A DNA stretch of 28,767 nucleotides from Gamarada debralockiae (Eukaryota; Ascomycota; Leotiomycetes; Helotiales; Hyphodiscaceae): NCBI GenBank assembly GCA_002803225.1, contig NXFV01000019.1, forward strand, positions 1 through 28,767. The letters are read 5' to 3'. The position numbers were made by a program, and so were the translations under genes. Below the pieces are notes generated by a model, which was given only the letters and a program-made list of their open reading frames with translations, made no database searches and was not told where the DNA came from. Of this stretch, positions 1-9,810 are shown piece by piece. The first letter of the stretch is position 1, and the number at the start of each line of letters is the position of its first letter.

Positions 1-485
1 ATTTCAGAGGACCGGATGACGCTAAGCGAGGTCCTCGATGACGCCCAGACCTTAGACACCAAATGCTCTGCGTCGCTTAAAATTGTAAGGCACCAGTACC
101 AAAACAACGACGTTTTCGGCGAACACTTTCGCCGAAATGCAAACAAAGGGCCAGGATGCTTGTCATTTCAAAGATCGTGATTGCACAGTGCAGAGTTTCC
201 ATTTCCTTCAAGGATATCTTCCGAGTTGATCAGGGATAGTACCCGCGGACTTTGCTTCTCCGTCTTACTCCGTAAACAATTTGGGTATTACGTAATACAC
301 GAATGCACGAAGGCTCCAGAGTTCGAAGATCACGGCACTTCATGGCGCTACATCTGCGTCACCAATACCTTGAATGCCTGAGATATAGAGAGAAGAGTGA
401 GCTTGTATTTGGCATTGCAATTTATTTCTTCTCACAGCCAAACTTCTCGGACACCTCTTGAACAACCAGCCGCACCAACTGAACC
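1..485. other. Intergenic region upstream of the cupin gene
   Basis: I see no convincing coding sequence here; the longest open frame (181-381) lacks an ATG start and resembles nothing I know. The stretch holds a perfect 10-bp inverted repeat at 114-137 (listed separately). The part next to 486 is presumably the cupin promoter and 5' UTR. Confidence 0.5.
114..137. repeat. Perfect 10-bp inverted repeat with 4-bp spacer
   Basis: The arms TTTCGGCGAA (114-123) and TTCGCCGAAA (128-137) are exact reverse complements around CACT. It lies about 350 bp upstream of the cupin start, so it could be a dimeric regulator site or a small hairpin; nothing in the sequence decides between these. Confidence 0.6.
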
Positions 486-988
486 ATGGCGAACACACAA
501 CCACAACTACCTCTAGTCGAGCCAGTCTATGACAGCAGGTATGCAATTCCGTTTAAATTTGCGAGCTGAATAAAATTAAACTCTTAAACTTAACGCTGAC
601 CTCTCAACAAAGTCGACCAATGCCAACCATGCTTCCACTCTACCAACATGTCCTCCCCAACTCGCCTGGGAAAAGCCTTGTCGGCCTACAAGTCACCTTC
701 CCACCAAATGGCTCTACACCACCTCACCGACACGCCGGTGCATTCGTCGCCGTTGTTGTTCTTTCGGGTAGCGTGCTGAATAAAATGAACAACGATCCGA
801 TGAAGATCTTCCATACCGGAGGAACTTTCCACGAGATGCCGGGCTGCCATCACAAGATCAGTGATAATGCGAGCAAGACGGAAGAAGCAGTGATTTTGGC
901 TACTTTTGTGGTTGATACGGAAGTCCTTGATCGGGCTGGAATCGCGGGGCTGGTGGAGATTGATGAGGAATTTCGGGGGCATTTGTGA
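486..988 (+). CDS. Small cupin-domain protein
   Basis: Two exons, 486-538 and 613-988, flank a 74-bp intron (GTATGC...AAAG) that keeps the frame and gives 142 residues. The product is a single-domain RmlC-type cupin. Motif 1 carries His56 and His58 (PPHRHAG) but lacks the usual following Glu. Motif 2 is GGTFHEMPGCHHKISDN, around residues 87-103. The domain starts near residue 38 and fills the protein, as is usual for one-domain cupins. Such proteins are often metal-binding dioxygenases, isomerases or sugar-binding proteins; the substrate cannot be read from the sequence. No signal peptide is seen, so it is probably cytosolic. I chose the start at 486 because the downstream in-frame ATG at 620 would drop the conserved-looking N-terminus and ignore the well-formed intron. 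Confidence 0.82.
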
Positions 989-3094
989 AGGCGAGGGGTG
1001 GAGAAGGAAACGAGCAGCAAACTAGAGGTTTTGCTTGGGTACCGTGAAGTTCGGTATCAATTATTGGATTTGACACTTGTCATGGTTACTTGCTGAGTTT
1101 GCTTCTACCTTCAATTGTTCTCCAAGGACGAGCATTCCACACGTGACCAGACCCAGCTTCAGGAACAAATGCTTGATTTTAGTCTATGAAGCAAGTTTGA
1201 TCTTTGGGACAAAGCTTGTTCACCTTTTGTTGCTATATCCTTGGGGTTCGGTCCGATGTCAAACACGCTCTTAGTATGCGGAGTGGCAAGTGTCCGAGGT
1301 GCTGTTTCAAACATCGATGCGACAAAGTGTACCGTATTAATTGTGTAACAAGACACTGTCTTACAGTTCAACTCCTAGTACTTGAGTGATTTGGGGCCAG
1401 ATCTTATCAAAGGAATAGAGTATTGTAAGAAGCGCTGTATCATTCATTATAAAGACTTGAATTCCACCTTTCAATCCAGTCTACATGTATTTCGAGGGTC
1501 TCTTTTAAAATAAACCCGTGTATAAATACTTAGTTAACTCCTTCTAGGCTTACTTTCAAGTGAATTAAATCATAAACGAGTACTAAAACGTGAATATTCT
1601 ACCCCTTATCTTAAGGTCTTACAGTATATACTTTGACTCCATCTGACTTGGGAAAAACCAGCTCTTATATAGTGGGGGTCCTTATACTGCAACAGGGTCT
1701 TGTTAGCAATTACTACGGTATTTTGACAATGAACCATTGAACCAGGAAAGAATTGAACTCATATCTTAGTAGCGCTTGATAATTCCTAGGGTCCCAGGTT
1801 TTAAAGAGGCGATTGAAGCTTGAGTGAGTTTGGGAGTCGGTAACGGCCGTCAAGTCATGGGCAACAGAGCAAGATAGAATATATGTTTCCTGGAAGAAGT
1901 CTTCCATAGTTAGTGACCCCAGGTATCTCCATACTCACTTCCATTGTTTGCTACCGCATCTCATTTGCTCTTTAAAACTGTGATTACATCTATGAACCAT
2001 CAACCGTTTTGTAATTCCAGATAGGGTTGTATTTCGCTCGAAGATACGAGGCTTGCCAATGTAGCCGGCGGATTCACCTTCGAGTCCGCGACATGGATCA
2101 TTACATCAGCGATACAGCGAACGAGAACACACCAAAATCTGCTATCTTTGCGACTTAATAGCGTTATATATTTATACTATAGCGGTATCTAATACTTGAT
2201 ATAAAGAATATCTAACTATCTAGTATAGACTTTACTAAGAAAACTTTGAATAAAAAAAATTATCTAGAGAGATATAAAGAAAATAGAATTCGCTAACAAA
2301 TTTTAGGTGTAAAATTACGATTTCTAAATAAGATAAAGAAGAAAAAATAAGAGGTAATTAACACCTATAAGTTTTAAAACTTTTACTCTTCTTATTTTAA
2401 TCTAAAAGTTCTAAAGTAATTATTCTCAAAGTAGGTGGGTTTTGGTGTGGTTTTGGTGTGTCTCGCTAAATTTACAGCGTGCGTCACGAATTCCTGGTGG
2501 ATTGAGTTTGGGAAAAGGAGAGACGCAAAGACATACAAGTAACCCTATAGCAAAAAATAAAAAACAGCTTCATTTCCAATTCTTTTGCCTCTATCTCCTT
2601 TGAGCACCTTCTGATATCTTTTTGAATACCTAGCGGATTCGTTCGTTATATACTAGAAGAGAAAAGTGAAACAATTAAGAGACTTTGCAGGTATTGATAA
2701 GGACGTTGGACAATGAGATTGACCCAATTTGAGTTGAGAGTCAAACTTGGCTATTCTTCATAAACTTGGACTAAGATCCGAGTTATAATCTATATACTCA
2801 GGGCGAGTCCGCACAGTTGCTGATCAGATTAGTTCCGTTTCTACTTCGAGAATTTAATTAGGACTAGAGAAGCTATTACGTTTTTACATTATTATACAAT
2901 TCAGTGATTTCAAACCTAAAATTCAGTGCTGAGTTTAACTTGAGTTGAACTCAGACTTGGCTATCCCTCTTTGATAATACCTTTCTTGGACACTACTAGC
3001 ACCCTGTACAAGAAATAACAAAATAACAAAATATCATCTTATAATATAAAACTTGTAAAATTAGACTGTTATGCTATCTACGCCTAGGCTTGCG
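989..3094. other. AT-rich gene-poor stretch
   Basis: No supported gene in about 2.1 kb. From about 1400, and most strongly at 2150-2430, the sequence is very AT-rich with stops in every frame, as expected of RIP-decayed repeat DNA. Two degenerate direct copies of a segment like GAGTTGA..CTTGGCTAT lie near 2730-2755 and 2943-2968. A possible inverted-repeat element at 2122-2466 is listed separately. Confidence 0.5.
2122..2466. mobile_element. Possible AT-rich MITE-like element
   Basis: Left CGAGAACACACCAAAATC (about 2122-2139) is nearly the reverse complement of right TTTTGGTGTGTCTCGC (about 2451-2466). The roughly 310 bp between them is extremely AT-rich, with no coding capacity. No clear target duplication was found and the outer borders are uncertain, so this may be just two degenerate repeats. 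Confidence 0.25.
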
Positions 3095-4091
3095 TTACTC
3101 CCCCCTGCGCCGTTGTTCCTCCCTGCGCCGATACTCCTCCATGAGCTGTTGCCATTCCCTGCGCCGTTGCTCATTAAGCCTTGCATTGTACCGGCGAAGG
3201 GCTTCATGATTATTTGCCGAGACGTTAAGTTGTTGTTGCTGTTCGAGGCCCCGCCGCAAATAAGAGACAATGGGATCTCTGTCGTTATAGAACACCGCCC
3301 ACTGCAGAAAACTAACTGGAAGCCACATACAATGTTGGAAATCTATCACCCATATTGGACCAGCGCCCTCTCCATCTGTAAGTAGAAAATTAGACTGATG
3401 GGCATCACAATAGCAAAGCCTGAAATCCTCCCCTCTAAAGTCAATTCTGCCGTTTCTTCCCTAGGCCTAATGTAAGCTGGCTAGGGTCAATAATAAAATA
3501 AAATTTGAAACTTACAAGCATCCCGTTAATATGGTTTTGAAGGTCTTCTACCGAGTCGAAATCTTCAGGTGCGTCGCCTGGCTCCATGTATTCCCCGAAA
3601 ACCACATGTTCAATAGTACCACCGCCAGTAGGCCCAGGAGGCTGGGTGGGCTCGGGTGGCTGGAAGGTCAGGAGTGTACTAACAGCATAGAGAACTCGAT
3701 CCCAAAGGAGATATTGCCTTTCCGCCGTTTCTCCCTGGAGCCACTGACGAACTGTGCGGCCGTGTACGTACTCCATCACAATCAATGTAGGGTATGGAGT
3801 GGCTTGAATACGGCGGTAGATCTGGGGCACACGAATGTTGTTTAATAAGTCGGGCCGCCCGTTAAGCACTGCATAGACGTATAGTTGTGTATCGGACTCA
3901 TCCCACAGACTCTCTGCGCCGTATTTGATCCACGCGACAGGCTGGTTATCCTGGAAAAGTGGGATACCAGAGATTTGTTCCCCCAAAGCCGCATCTCTCA
4001 TTTGTCGTTCGTGCTGCCTTGCCATTACGACGAGTTCGTCATCAGATGCACGAATATGGTCCTCAGCCATATTAGGTAAGGTGTCTGTCAT
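3095..4091 (-). CDS. Aminoglycoside-phosphotransferase (APH)-like kinase-fold protein
   Basis: Exon 1 is 4091-3516 and exon 2 is 3460-3095, joined in phase 0 across a 55-bp intron (GTAAGT...CCTAG), giving 313 residues. The C-lobe carries the family's catalytic loop as CYCDAHQSNFLL (Asp211, Asn216) followed by WVIDFQH (Asp232, the metal-binding Asp of the DFG-equivalent). The usual His before the catalytic Asp is Cys here. The N-lobe includes VAWIKYG and LIVMEYVHGRTV, the hinge and linker-like segment. The last 50 or so residues form a Gln- then Arg/Glu-rich, probably helical tail, encoded by short GC-rich repeats. Large families of such proteins occur in filamentous fungi, mostly with unknown small-molecule or protein substrates. 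It stands alone, next to repeats; the frame is intact, so it may be functional. Confidence 0.7.
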
Positions 4092-5300
4092 CGTTATGAG
4101 GGGTGAAAGTGTAGCTGATGCTGCTTGAGAGTGGTTTCTGCAAGTAAGAAGTCCTGATGATCATATGCATAGGTATATGGTAGTTATGAAGATGGTAATG
4201 GAAGGAGACGGGAACATGATTAATAATATATTATTTGGCCTGTTATCGTGTGACCGAAATACCGTGTAACAGCGCCAACCTCGCTTTCGCTGCCCCGCAA
4301 TCCTCAGTAGACGCTGCATGCCACTCCTCCCCCTTAATTTTTGATATAGGCGCCGTGCGTACGCCGCCCCCTTTGCTCTCGCCGCCAGTAATCCTCAGTA
4401 GACGCTAAATACGCTACCTCCTTAATTTTTCATATAGGCGCCGTGCATACGCCCCCCCCCCCCCCGCGGGGGCGCCTCCTCAATCCTCTGTAGACGCTGA
4501 CGATTTTCTTGGCTGTCTTGCAAGACACAGGGATCGATGCGCCACCCACAGCCAATGCCTTTTACCGCCGATTTGACTTGCAGCCTACATCGAACAGCGG
4601 AAAGCTTTAATTTCGAGTGGCATTATCTTATGCTCATGTGGATCCATGCCAATTACCCAGGACGCTTTCACAAAATCATCTTATTGAAACTAGGCTAGGC
4701 TTGCAGGCTGCAGCTACTTTTCCATGGCAACTATTGCCACTTCCGACCGGCCGTCGACGCCGTGCCTGTGCTGCTATGGCTTCAAACACTAGGAAGATGA
4801 AATGTATGGATGTTCGAAAAGGGTCGACGGTCACCTAAACGCCAACAACCATCTGTCCCAGCGGTTCTGATGGGCAATTGGCTGGAGAGCCAACTGACAA
4901 TATGTTGGGCGAGCTGTTGGCCGAGGAAAGGTATATAGAGCCTCTCCTTCTACTTGCTAACGGACAGATATTCTCATTACATTTCTTTCTTTCCTTTAGA
5001 TTTCGAATTCCCTGTGGCCTAGACAGCACTTTCGTATCTCAATCTTCACTCAAACAGTTTGTCCTAATATGAAACTGGGTTATAATACTTAACCATCACT
5101 GTATCTCCTGTGCTGCTCACCTTGCACTTCTACCGCTTTGCTTTTATAAGGCTACGGATCCGTTATAAACGGCTGCCCTGATACGACCCAGCATTGCAAC
5201 ATATCACACGATAGTGATCCCAGAGTCTTACGAAGAGTATCATTAGCTCTTTCCCACAAATCCGACCTTTGCTTCTAGAAAGTTATCTTGTGCTAGCAGG
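4092..5300. other. Intergenic region with tandem repeat
   Basis: Upstream of the APH-like gene there is no coding sequence I can support. The main structure is the tandem repeat at 4299-4498. The open frames at 4617-5072 show no domain, no intron logic and no credible codon pattern. Confidence 0.5.
4299..4498. repeat. Tandem repeat, about 2.2 copies of a 91-92 bp unit, with C14 run
   Basis: The phrase AATCCTCAGTAGACGCT begins at 4299 and 4390 and recurs as AATCCTCTGTAGACGCT at 4482. The first two copies also share TTAATTTTT.ATATAGGCGCCGTGC.TACGCC. Unit lengths are 91 and 92 bp. Copy 2 carries a run of 14 C (4452-4465), followed by a GC palindrome (CCCCCGCGGGGG). Confidence 0.85.
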
Positions 5301-7085
5301 ATGTCGACCCGTCACAGGTCATCAAAATCAAAAACTCCAAAAACTCCAAGTATAGGGAAGAAGAGCCTGCCGAAGAACAGGTCATAACCTGGGAAAATCT
5401 AATCGAGGCAATGAACTATTCGACAGTCATGAGAGTCCGCGTGGAGTTTTTACGAACAGCTGGACCAGGCGGCTATGTTGTGGACTCTGTAGGACGCGAA
5501 AATGGTGAACAGAAGAACCATGTCGGCTTCGATTCCAAATTCGGAACCCGTTTCTGTACTATGACGAAACGGAGAAATGGAAGACATGTGCAAGCATACG
5601 AGCGTCTATTGAGCCGGTTGGTTCATGAACCTGCAGCCTTATAACACTGAAGGCAATGGCCCACGCCGCTGGTATGACGACCAGTGCAAATGCGGCTTTC
5701 GAAATCGAGGATGTAATTGTAGTACGAGGATTAGCTACTATTAATTAATTTATGCTTTTAATTTGAGCTTTAAATAATTAGTATTTAAATTATAGTTATT
5801 TATTTTAAAGGGTATGTTAAAAGTCGTGGTCACGCTTAAGTGGGCCAGTAGTAATGGCCCCAGCTCTTATAATATAGAAGTAGAGATCATGGAAGGAGAG
5901 AGGGATGATCACGTTGCAGATGGACCAGAACAACTGCTTGACCCAGACAAGTACCCACGAGTTGGAGCATCCATTGCGACTTCTGGAAATCACGGGGATA
6001 ACAATTCACGCACTGGGACACTAGGCGGTTTTATGTGATAGCCGATGGAAAAGTGCATGCCCTTACCAATCACCACGTAGTGTTTGATTCTGCTAGAGAG
6101 AATCCCTTTCCACTACCACACAAACATCCGGCTCAATCGTTGTCGATTAACCAGGAAAAAAGCGATCTCGAGCGAAAAATGAAAGCCGTGAAAGCTCAAT
6201 TGAGTACTTGGAAACAGTCCTCAAGAATAAGAAACACGCTCACCAGGAAAAACGCCTTTCAATCCAATTGAGGACTTATCGAAATCGCCTTGAACTGCTA
6301 ACGAAATGGTCCGAAGGGTGTCTGACTTTGGGGAGTGTCATTAAGGCCTCTGGCACCACCTTCAAAGGGGACAGTGTACCGCGCCGAGATTGGGTATTGA
6401 TACTGGTGGGCAGTCTAGGCAGAGGTACGGTGGATTTGACCAAGTTCATCAACGAGTTGCCGACTTACCTTGTCCTGAAAACCAATGATCCCGAATACGT
6501 CCAAGGCGGGATGAGCAGAGCAGGCTATGGAGACAAGAGTGTTTCGGATATGCCCCAATATCTCAAGCGCCCTTTGAATTTAGACGAGTTCCAGGCTCTG
6601 AAAGAATCTGGCGAAAAGGATGGGAAACCTCTTATATTGTGTGGAAGCATGGCAGGTTAACGCATACTACGTACGGCATTGCATCCGAAATTGACTCGGA
6701 TTACCAGGAATGAGGAGATGGAAAGACAGAAGGCAGAAAGTCCAAGAAATTCATGGTAAAGGACCATAACGGACACTTCTCGGAGAAGCGAGATTCTGGG
6801 GCGTGGGTTTGGGACTCAGATGATTTTGTCGTGGGGATGCTTTGGGGAGGGAAGGAGGAGCATTACGTCACCTATGCTACTCCAATGCAGGTATTGCTCG
6901 ATGACATAAAGGCGGCACTCCAGACCGAGAGCGTTGAGCGTGTAGTAAGAGAGGAGGATAGGACCAGTAGGGTGTTTTCCCCGGAGGCAGGGGGATTTAA
7001 TCCGGGAGGTGCTCAGGTTCGCTCGAGTGAACCATCTCTCTTTGACGATGATGACACAGAAATGCAATGGCAAGAGTACTTATAG
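5301..7085 (+). pseudogene. Trypsin-like serine peptidase-domain protein, multiply frameshifted
   Basis: Reading across frames gives one continuous fungal chymotrypsin-fold protein. It begins at ATG 5301 and continues as the segment EEQVITWENLIEAMNYS (about 5372-5425). A middle region (5650-6030) ends in TGTLGG. The catalytic His follows in ALTNHHVVFD (about 6059-6085), a candidate Asp in PRRDWVLI (about 6378-6403), and the nucleophile Ser in KRDSGAWVW (about 6786-6812). WGGKEEHYVTYATPM and an acidic tail end at 7085. Frame changes occur near 5340 (in an AAAAACTCC repeat), 5640, 6027, 6195 and 6638. There is also an in-frame TGA at 6711, where CGA would fit by a C-to-T change. A roughly 100-bp AT-rich stretch (about 5711-5810) may be an intron (GTAATT...AAAG, phase 0). 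The Ser region is still well preserved, so decay is probably recent in evolutionary terms. Confidence 0.68.
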
Positions 7086-7109
7086 AAAGAAAAGACACCT
7101 AGGGTAGGA

Positions 7110-7860
7110 AAAAGAAAATAGAATTGACACTGTACAAACAAGTGGTCTGCTCCCTACAAGGAGCCCCAATGCCTTGATGTTTTGAAGTGAGTCACTTGCA
7201 AGCACCGCATGAAATTGAATGGCTTAACTACCTCTATTGTGGAACCTTTCTCGGGCCTCCACCCAGCAACTAACTTCCAATTATTGCTGCAAACAGAATC
7301 GGAAAGATCGTCGGACCAAACTTAGCTGCCTCGAGTAAGCGTACGTTCAAGGACTTAGTCGATGGCCCAGAGAGTATGGAGTTGAATATTCCCAGAGCCG
7401 TTCCATTGGGATATAATGGGAAATTGGGAAGACGCGATCTGGGACACAGGCCCACTGGTGTGTATTTAATGTTGGCTCCAGGATACATGGAATGGACGCT
7501 GGCTGACAAAAGAGCAAAGACTAATAATGTCCCGCCAGAAATTAAATACTGACCTATTTTGCCCATTGTTACCTAGGAACATCGCAGCTCCAACAGACAT
7601 AGGCGCACGTTTCCAAGGCCCCTCTCTCACGTGCTTTTTCCGTGGAAGTCCCATGTTCCAGGTAGTGGGCTCTGATTCCATTCCATTTTGAAGGGAGTAA
7701 TGGAAGGAATTGAGGTCTGAACCATGGAAGTTCCATGGAATGGGGTTCCAGATGCCCAACATTGTTCCCCGCACAAGCTCATTCAAATCCTCCAAATCAA
7801 TCTTCGGGGCATTGAAATTCTTTCCAATCGTGAAACAAAAGGAAAAATAACACCAAACAA
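7110..7860 (-). pseudogene. Fragment of a polytopic fungal membrane protein
   Basis: On the minus strand two overlapping frames carry membrane-like segments: YLISGGTLLVFALLSASVHS (about 7550-7490) and AAKFGPTIFPILFAAIIGS near 7330-7270. The second resembles a recurrent segment in large fungal polytopic membrane proteins of unknown function, as I remember them. A frame change is needed near 7570 and a stop follows at about 7270. Weak similarity (WVEARERF, then LLVGSRPLVCTV in another frame) seems to continue to about 7110. The fragment is truncated upstream, where the acetyltransferase pseudogene begins on the other strand. The family assignment is from memory and weak; that it is broken is clear. 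Confidence 0.4.
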
Positions 7861-8155
7861 TACAAAAAAAAAGATTTGGAGCAACTTCGTCATTCCAGCT
7901 GCGGCGGGTAACGAGGGAGGGAATAACATAAATATCCCGGCCCGTCATGCATTATTGCAGCAACCTCGCACCCAACAGATGTAAATTCAAGACGCCGAAT
8001 CGTTGGATCAACATTTTCCAAAGAAGTAAAGATTGGAAATGACGTTTGGCTCGGAGGAAGCTGTGTCGTCATGCCAGGAGTTACGATAGGAAATGGCGTT
8101 GTGGTTGGAGCCAATAGCGTGATTACAAAGGACATCCCCAGACTTTTGTATAGCC

Positions 8156-8163
8156 GTTGGGTC
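8156..8163. repeat. hAT target-site duplication, left copy
   Basis: GTTGGGTC here is identical to GTTGGGTC at 9661-9668. Eight base pairs is the standard duplication made by hAT transposases. Confidence 0.92.
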
Positions 8164-8250
8164 CAGGCTGGGCGACGATCCACCAATCATGGATCGATCT
8201 AGTATTAGTGCCTGGATCGTAAGGTATCGGTACTGGATCGATACTGGCAC

Positions 8251-8461
8251 CAGGGGTTGACAAGTCTGTCCGGACACTCGAATAATTTGCACCCGTATTT
8301 TCTCTACCAGCCACATCAATTAAATAGTTGAAAGTAGATGGAAGTGTAGAGCAAATTGCAATGAATAATTCTCTCGATTCAGAATTTTTAATTTGTGCTG
8401 TGTTGAAAAGTTAAAACGGGGCTGTACTTTTTAAGTGTCCGGGCAGACTTGTCAACCCCTG
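8251..8461. mobile_element. 211-bp MITE-like inverted-repeat element inside the hAT
   Basis: The left end CAGGGGTTGACAAGTCTGTC.. (8251-8278) and the reverse complement of the right end (8434-8461) match over 28 bp with one mismatch. The roughly 155 bp interior has no coding potential. The CAGGG terminus suggests hAT-type mobilisation, but I find no 8-bp duplication (flanks ACTGGCAC and GTGTGGAT differ). It could also be an inner palindrome of the host element or an older, decayed insertion. Confidence 0.7.
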
Positions 8462-8580
8462 GTGTGGATAGGCAGATGCTTAGTCAGCATCCATAATTTT
8501 TGACCGCTTCTTCCTTCCTACCCTTCCTCTCCCCTCTATCCTTCTCGTACGACAGTTTCTCAGCCCATAACTTCATCAAA

Positions 8581-9021
8581 ATGTCTTTCCTACAAGAAAC
8601 AGACTCGTCCCTCGCCCCTTTAGTTACAGCAGAGCCTAGCAAAAGTCAAGAAGCTTTGGGAGAGGTACAGAGAAGCAAAGATTCCTGCCCCGAGGAGAGG
8701 CTACAAAGCCGCTAGATACGTACGATCGCATTAAGGCGTCTCTTGAGACTATTGCTAGGCCAGCTAGTGAGGACGAGTATGAGGACTACAATTCGCAGGA
8801 GTCATACGACCCTGGCGCAAAGGGGGCCCTTGCATAGTAGTACCAAGATACGCAGAGGCAGTGCTGGCCTAGGCTTTCACTTATGGCTATTGATATCCTT
8901 TCGATTCCACCAATGAGTGATGAGCCAGAGAGAGTCTTTTCTGGAGCTCATCGTACGGTGAGCTGGGATAGGGGGCAAATGGAGCCAGGGACTATAGAGC
9001 GGAGAGTGTCACAGCACGGGG
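8581..9021 (+). pseudogene. hAT transposase remnant (N-terminal start fused to C-terminal dimerisation domain)
   Basis: ATG at 8581 opens a 44-codon frame (MSFLQETDSSL..) ending at TAG 8713-8715. A second frame gives TYDRIKASLETI (about 8718) and acidic residues, then two adjacent TAG stops at about 8836-8841. It resumes into RLSLMAIDILSIPPMSDEPE and RVFSGAHRTVSWDRGQMEP (about 8874-8990). The last part is the classic hAT C-terminal dimerisation motif. Zinc-finger BED and RNase H-like catalytic regions are absent, so several kilobases have been lost. After IER near 9002 the expected ECLKHW-type ending is replaced by unrelated sequence with a short palindrome (9017-9042). Confidence 0.8.
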
Positions 9022-9251
9022 CCTTGACAATTGTCAGAACCCCGCTTAAATCACGTGATACTGGATCCCCCCCGCCGGGCCGGGGAAATCAACTAGAGCT
9101 GCCACATTCAGGGCCCTTGTTGGCTCGCGCCAGCAAGGACCCTGCATTAGTGCAGTCCCAGGTCCTGTACATAAGCTCGAGCTTCTTACGAAGCTCTCTT
9201 CCTCTTCTTCTTCTTTCCTTAGCTTTAGATTCTCGATACAACGCGCGTTCA

Positions 9252-9341
9252 CGCCATTCCTACAGGTCTTATCTGTGTATACGCCAGCCCTTCGGGTCTC
9301 ATCTGCGTATATGCCATTCCGCCAGGTCTTATCTGCGTGCA
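9252..9341. repeat. Three tandem copies of a 30-bp minisatellite
   Basis: Units start at 9252, 9282 and 9312 and share the pattern CGCCA..CC..C.GGTCT.ATCTG.GTATA. All are exactly 30 bp, with several substitutions between copies. They lie in the 3' part of the hAT element, where some hAT elements carry such arrays. Confidence 0.85.
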
Positions 9342-9660
9342 GCCGTCACAGAGAGAGTGCTTAAAGCATTGGAAGAAGAGTGGGATTTTAAATACTTTTT
9401 GTAATAATGTAGACTAAAAGAGACTCTTGCCTTCTGTCATATGATAGTAAAACCTTGGAGAAAGCTCTTAATTTTATAAATTATAATGCTTTACTAAAAA
9501 CCCTTGATTTCTTTAGAAAGAGTAGATCCTCGTACGTAGGCAGGGATTAGCTTAGTAAGGATCGGTACTGGATCGATCTAGTATCGATCCTTGCGATACT
9601 GACTAATCCAGTCCAGGATTAGGTACTGGATCGATCCCGCACGGATCACCGCCCAGCCTG

Positions 9661-9668
9661 GTTGGGTC
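9661..9668. repeat. hAT target-site duplication, right copy
   Basis: GTTGGGTC, identical to 8156-8163. It reads directly into the acetyltransferase C-terminus (VGSPARVIKK). Confidence 0.92.
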
Positions 9669-9810
9669 TCCAGCGAGAGTGATAAAGAAAGTTGATCGAG
9701 TACCAGACGTGCCAGAAGCAGTGATGCAGGCTCTCATAAAGGGAGACGTATCACATTCGCGGATGCACGCTCTCAGAAAGGGGGATGCGCCGATTACGGC
9801 TAGATTGTAG

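Larger units (their letters stand above)
8164..9660 (+). mobile_element. Internally deleted hAT transposon, 1497 bp
   Basis: The element starts CAGGCTGGGCG and ends CGCCCAGCCTG, with exact 8-bp duplications GTTGGGTC on both sides. Inside each end lie several copies of TACTGGATCGAT/GGATCGATCTAGTA (for example near 8193, 8230, 9567 and 9623), typical of hAT subterminal transposase-binding repeats. The interior keeps a leader, a putative transposase start at 8581 and the C-terminal dimerisation segment. The catalytic middle is missing, so it is non-autonomous. It also contains a 211-bp inverted-repeat insert (8251-8461) and a 30-bp minisatellite (9252-9341). Confidence 0.92.
7867..9810 (+). pseudogene. 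Maltose/galactoside-type O-acetyltransferase (LbH fold), split by a hAT element
   Basis: Left-handed beta-helix hexapeptide repeats are plain in one frame at about 7939-8145: [40 protein letters not shown], then [17 protein letters not shown]. This is the usual C-terminal core of acetyl-CoA-dependent sugar acetyltransferases (LacA/NodL/Maa type), with the catalytic His in the ATSHPTD motif. Upstream (7870-7935) a degenerate segment IWSNFVIPAAA fits the preceding coil in another frame. After KDIP the gene is interrupted at 8164 by a 1497-bp transposon. The coding sequence resumes exactly after the second target duplication as VGSPARVIKKVD, ending with TAG at 9808-9810. The C-terminus has two imperfect 13-residue copies (MQALIKGD.., MHALRKGD..). 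At least two frameshifts, a missing N-terminus and the insertion make it dead. Confidence 0.82.

Noticed and set aside
9017..9042. GGGGCCTTGACAATTGTCAGAACCCC as two abutting transposon ends
   Set aside because: Only partly matches the 28-bp ends at 8251/8434 and has no flanking duplication, so it is mentioned within a finding but not called as an element.
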